A stretch of 64,000 bases of DNA, from contig NZ_VSKK01000003.1 in the NCBI RefSeq assembly GCF_008086205.1, positions 124,001-188,000 on the forward strand. Direction: 5' to 3'. Source of the DNA: Bizionia myxarmorum (GTDB lineage Bacteria; Bacteroidota; Bacteroidia; Flavobacteriales; Flavobacteriaceae). The notes under the pieces were generated by a model. That model searched no databases. It saw nothing but the letters and a program-made list of their open reading frames with translations, and had not been told where the DNA came from. Of this stretch, positions 61,464 to 64,000 are shown in pieces. Positions within the stretch are counted from its first letter, which is position 1, and each line of letters begins with the position of its first letter. Position numbers and translations under genes: made by a program.

Positions 61464-62669
61464 TTAAAATGAAATGTCCCATTGAAGTCTAAAACGCCAT
61501 TCATTTTGATTGAAACTTTCGGGATAGTCGTATGAAAAATGGGTAACTTCCATACTTAACTTATTGCGATGTTCTTGAAAAAAATAATTAAAGGCTAAAC
61601 CATATTCCTTTTGAAGATTATTTTTAATATCCACATCTGGATTGTAATTGGCAAATACGCCAGCCATTTCTAAATTCTCTGGAACAAAATCAATTATATT
61701 GGATAAAAAGTAGCCAGCTTGCACATAAAACCCGGTTAAGGTTTGGCTGCTGTGCGTAACATAATCGTTGATTTCTTTGATATGCGATTCATGTTGCCAT
61801 GAAAATCCACGATATTTAAAAGCGGTTTCTAAAAGGGCTTGATTTGTGTGAAATTGGCCTGATTCGGTATTAACAAATCCTTCTAATTGTCCGCCTCCGG
61901 AAGATGAAAACCGTGTAAAAGAACCTCTATTTGTGGATGCCGCAAAGGCAAGTAACCCAGTAGGTTTTTCATGAAACGATACATCGGATCCACTCATTTT
62001 TAACTCACGGCCAAACATATTCCATTGTAGTCGTCCAATATACATTAAATGGTTATCGTCATTTGCTTTGGCTCCTCTACCAGTTCCTGTAAGAACAGAT
62101 ATATGATAGGTGAAATCTGCTAAAGTTTTAGGAAATACACGTCCGTAGAATTCGACGCCTTGTTGCATATCTATGGTAAATGGTCTGTTAATAATGGAAC
62201 GATCCATCATTTGCTGTTTCCCAGATGATATATAACGTTCACGACCAAAATGCGTTTTAAATTGACCAATTTGAACATTAAAAAATTGCCAACGCTCAAT
62301 CATGACGCGCAAATCTAATAATCTGTTGTTTGCTAAATCATATTGCATATAATACTTTAACCACGGTTTGTACGCATTTCCACCAATTTTTAAACGCGCT
62401 CTATTTATATTAAAGCCTGTAGACCTTTCGGTGTTGAAATCGTCAAAAATGACCGGGTTCTGGTCATAGGGTGTAGAAAATCGAAATTGAAAACGAGATT
62501 CTATATGTAGTGCAAAGTTTTTGTCTGGAGTGCTAAACTGAAAGCCCTTATTAGTATATTCAATATTTATTTTTTTAGAAGAAATAGAATCAGTTTGTGC
62601 TATAAGTGATGTAATAGCTACAAACTGAATTATGAAAACAACAAAAAACTTAAGCGACTTAATCAGCAT
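61464..62669 (-). CDS. OprO/OprP-like porin
   Basis: 401-aa outer-membrane beta-barrel protein with a signal peptide (SLKFFVVFIIQFVAITSLIA). The N-terminal GFQFSTPDKNFALHIESRFQ and FNINRARLKIGGNAYKPWLK are the typical openings of phosphate-selective porin O/P family members, and the last residues (WRFRLQWDISF) end in an aromatic residue as outer-membrane barrels do. The ligand (phosphate or otherwise) cannot be read. It is 28 bases upstream of the YdjM-like gene. Confidence 0.9.
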   Translation of the reverse strand: MLIKSLKFFVVFIIQFVAITSLIAQTDSISSKKINIEYTNKGFQFSTPDKNFALHIESRFQFRFSTPYDQNPVIFDDFNTERSTGFNINRARLKIGGNAYKPWLKYYMQYDLANNRLLDLRVMIERWQFFNVQIGQFKTHFGRERYISSGKQQMMDRSIINRPFTIDMQQGVEFYGRVFPKTLADFTYHISVLTGTGRGAKANDDNHLMYIGRLQWNMFGRELKMSGSDVSFHEKPTGLLAFAASTNRGSFTRFSSSGGGQLEGFVNTESGQFHTNQALLETAFKYRGFSWQHESHIKEINDYVTHSSQTLTGFYVQAGYFLSNIIDFVPENLEMAGVFANYNPDVDIKNNLQKEYGLAFNYFFQEHRNKLSMEVTHFSYDYPESFNQNEWRFRLQWDISF

Positions 62670-62722
62670 ACCACTATTAAATAATATTATCCTTGCAGAA
62701 ACTTAAGAATAAAAGAATCTTA

Positions 62723-63181
62723 TTAAATAACCGTTACTTTTACAGCATTTAAACCTTTCATTCCTTTTTCTAATTCAAAAGAAACGGTGTCGTTTTCAGC
62801 AATTTCATCAATTAATCCACTCACGTGACAGAAATGTTTTTCTTGAGTTTCAGAATCAATAATAAATCCGAATCCTTTAGAGTTGTCATAAAAAGATACT
62901 TTACCTTTTCTAACGGGATCAAATTCTTCGATGTCGCTATCATCACGTTTTGGAATACTTACTTCAATGCTTTCAGCATCTACTTTTACACGCATAGAAG
63001 GATCTGGCGGTGTATCCGTTAAGTTTCCATTAAAATCAACATAAGCAAATTGGATGCCATCACTTCCTCCTTCTTCTTTGTCAACCTTACGGGCTTCCAT
63101 TTTCTTGCGCTTTTCTTCACGTTTCTTTAAGCGCTTTTTCTCTTTTTCACTTTTATTAAATGTCTGTTGCGATTTTGCCAT
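62723..63181 (-). CDS. Cold-shock domain protein with Lys/Glu-rich N-terminus
   Basis: 152 aa. The first 40 residues are strongly charged (KSEKEKKRLKKREEKRKKME), followed by a linker and a C-terminal cold-shock domain (about 85-152): RKGKVSFYDNSKGFGFIIDS (RNP1 KGFGFI) and KHFCHVSGLIDEI (RNP2-like). This long form is common in flavobacteria and is often found beside a DEAD-box helicase gene, as here (158 bases upstream on the same strand). An RNA-chaperone role in cold or growth arrest is expected. Confidence 0.92.
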   Translation of the reverse strand: MAKSQQTFNKSEKEKKRLKKREEKRKKMEARKVDKEEGGSDGIQFAYVDFNGNLTDTPPDPSMRVKVDAESIEVSIPKRDDSDIEEFDPVRKGKVSFYDNSKGFGFIIDSETQEKHFCHVSGLIDEIAENDTVSFELEKGMKGLNAVKVTVI

Positions 63182-63307
63182 TTTTTATTTTATAGTAATT
63201 TTTAAGGGTTAAATTGAAGAAATTAAATAATAATAACATGGTTTAAAAAGAACAATGATCGTATTATAAACCTAAATTCAGATTTTAGGTTACTCCTGCA
63301 ATGCGTA

Positions 63308-63315
63308 CAAAGATA
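63308..63315 (-). promoter_or_regulatory. -7 box of the cold-shock gene
   Basis: TATCTTTG on the minus strand, about 125 bases upstream of the ATG at 63181. The leader in between contains an 8-bp hairpin (AACCTAAA against TTTAGGTT, 63269-63291), so a structured cold-shock leader is possible. Confidence 0.45.
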
Positions 63316-63339
63316 AGGTTTTAATTTACTTTTAAAAAG

Positions 63340-64000
63340 CTACACATGGAATTCTGCAAATTGTATACCTAAAGCCTTCTCAATATCTTGAATGCGTTGG
63401 CGTTCATCATCTAAAATAAGTGCTATAGATCTTCCTGTTTTTCCTGCTCTGGCCGTTCTTCCGCTTCTATGTGTATAATATTCTAGCATTTCTGGTAGTT
63501 GGTGGTGAATAATAAAAGCCAAATCATTAACGTCAATACCTCTTGCCGAAACATCCGTAGAAACTAATATTTGAACCGATTCATTTTTAAAAGCACGCAT
63601 CACTTTATCGCGTTCTTTTTGTTGCATATCACCTTCTAGTGCACCCACTGAAAAGCCTTCGTTTACCAACGCTTCCGCTAAACTTTTAGTTCCTGCTTTC
63701 GTTTTACAGAAAATAATTCCGCGTTGTTTTTTAAATCCGTCTAGCAAATTTGTTAATACGGAAGTCTTATTTTTAATGGAAGTTCTAATGTATTGATGCG
63801 TAATATTCTCATTTACCAAAGCATTTTTATTCACTTCTATACGCACCGCTTTTGGCGACATATAGGTTTTTATAATCTTTTGAATTTCTTCCGGCATGGT
63901 TGCAGAAAATAACCATGTAAAACGTTTCCCCGATGTGTCTTTCAAAATACTATTAATATCTTGTTTAAAACCCATACTTAACATTTCATCCGCCTCATCT
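63340..64000 (-). CDS. DEAD-box RNA helicase, 5' part outside the window
   Basis: Partial gene: the frame runs through the window edge (codons for DEADEMLSMG are read just inside the end at 63999-63970), so only the last 220 residues or so are present. Visible motifs are DEAD (II), SAT (III, in LFSATMP), IIFCKTKAG (IV), STDVSARGID (V) and HRSGRTARAG (VI). The C-terminus ends shortly after motif VI without a tail, as in short RhlE-type helicases. It precedes a cold-shock gene on the same strand. Confidence 0.93.
   Translation of the reverse strand, partial: DEADEMLSMGFKQDINSILKDTSGKRFTWLFSATMPEEIQKIIKTYMSPKAVRIEVNKNALVNENITHQYIRTSIKNKTSVLTNLLDGFKKQRGIIFCKTKAGTKSLAEALVNEGFSVGALEGDMQQKERDKVMRAFKNESVQILVSTDVSARGIDVNDLAFIIHHQLPEMLEYYTHRSGRTARAGKTGRSIALILDDERQRIQDIEKALGIQFAEFHV

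Overview
The window looks like chromosomal DNA from a member of the Flavobacteriaceae (Bacteroidota). It is AT-rich, has no obvious Shine-Dalgarno usage, and carries many TAnnTTTG-type -7 boxes upstream of genes (for example at 5520, 8963, 13383, 17622, 29560, 47126 and 52092), which is the Bacteroidota promoter signature. Family content (split YbhF-type exporter, OprO/P-type porin, DbpA with a DEFD box, TolC/HlyD lipoprotein sets, flavobacterial small membrane proteins) fits this. No rRNA, tRNA, CRISPR array or transposase gene was found.

Layout. 1-3.0 kb: end of the histidine operon (hisA-hisF-hisIE), then a TruA-type pseudouridine synthase. 3.2-6.3 kb: small conserved and hypothetical genes (DUF2461, a GreA/B-like protein, a hotdog thioesterase). 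6.4-9.6 kb: a lipid/cold cluster with two different membrane desaturases, a cold-shock protein and a Crp/Fnr-type regulator. 9.8-15 kb: a minus-strand redox/detoxification cluster (YqhD-type alcohol dehydrogenase, CurA-type reductase, nitroreductase, TetR regulator, aldehyde dehydrogenase). 15.2-24.7 kb: MFS transporter, LLM-class oxidoreductase, DEAD-box helicase, tesA divergent from a ybbA-ybbP-like ABC exporter, AI-2E family protein. 25-32 kb: two convergent DoxX-like genes with overlapping stops, a lipoprotein, acyl-CoA dehydrogenase, thiE and an S41 peptidase.

32.3-38.2 kb is the most interesting part: a very AT-rich accessory locus with seven same-strand genes. In order they are a SLATT/DUF4231 membrane protein, two ThsB-like TIR-family proteins, a canonical TIR protein, a further ThsB-like protein with an N-terminal extension, a CapV-like patatin phospholipase, and a deoxyribosyltransferase/TIR-like protein with a DUF4071/TPR tail. 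The last six form a tight operon. No ThsA, CD-NTase or other known signal-sensing partner is visible, so this looks like an uncharacterised multi-TIR anti-phage system in which several TIR enzymes would make nucleotide signals for a patatin and/or SLATT effector.

38.2-43.3 kb is almost free of credible genes except one compositionally distinct protein gene of unknown function (38989-39789, minus). It is embedded in a modular, interspersed repeat array that also contains a 3'-end remnant of a second copy of that gene, near-identical segments kilobases apart and an 11-bp tandem repeat. The gene plus repeats look like a duplicating and recombining cassette.

43.3-64 kb returns to ordinary chromosome: alcohol dehydrogenase, Old Yellow Enzyme, dbpA, MscS channel, M23/LysM peptidase, topB, a TetR-controlled TolC/HlyD/ABC exporter (YbhGFSR-like, with an extra lipoprotein), a cytochrome b561-like protein, a YdjM-like hydrolase, an OprO/P porin, a cold-shock protein and a DEAD-box helicase cut by the window end.
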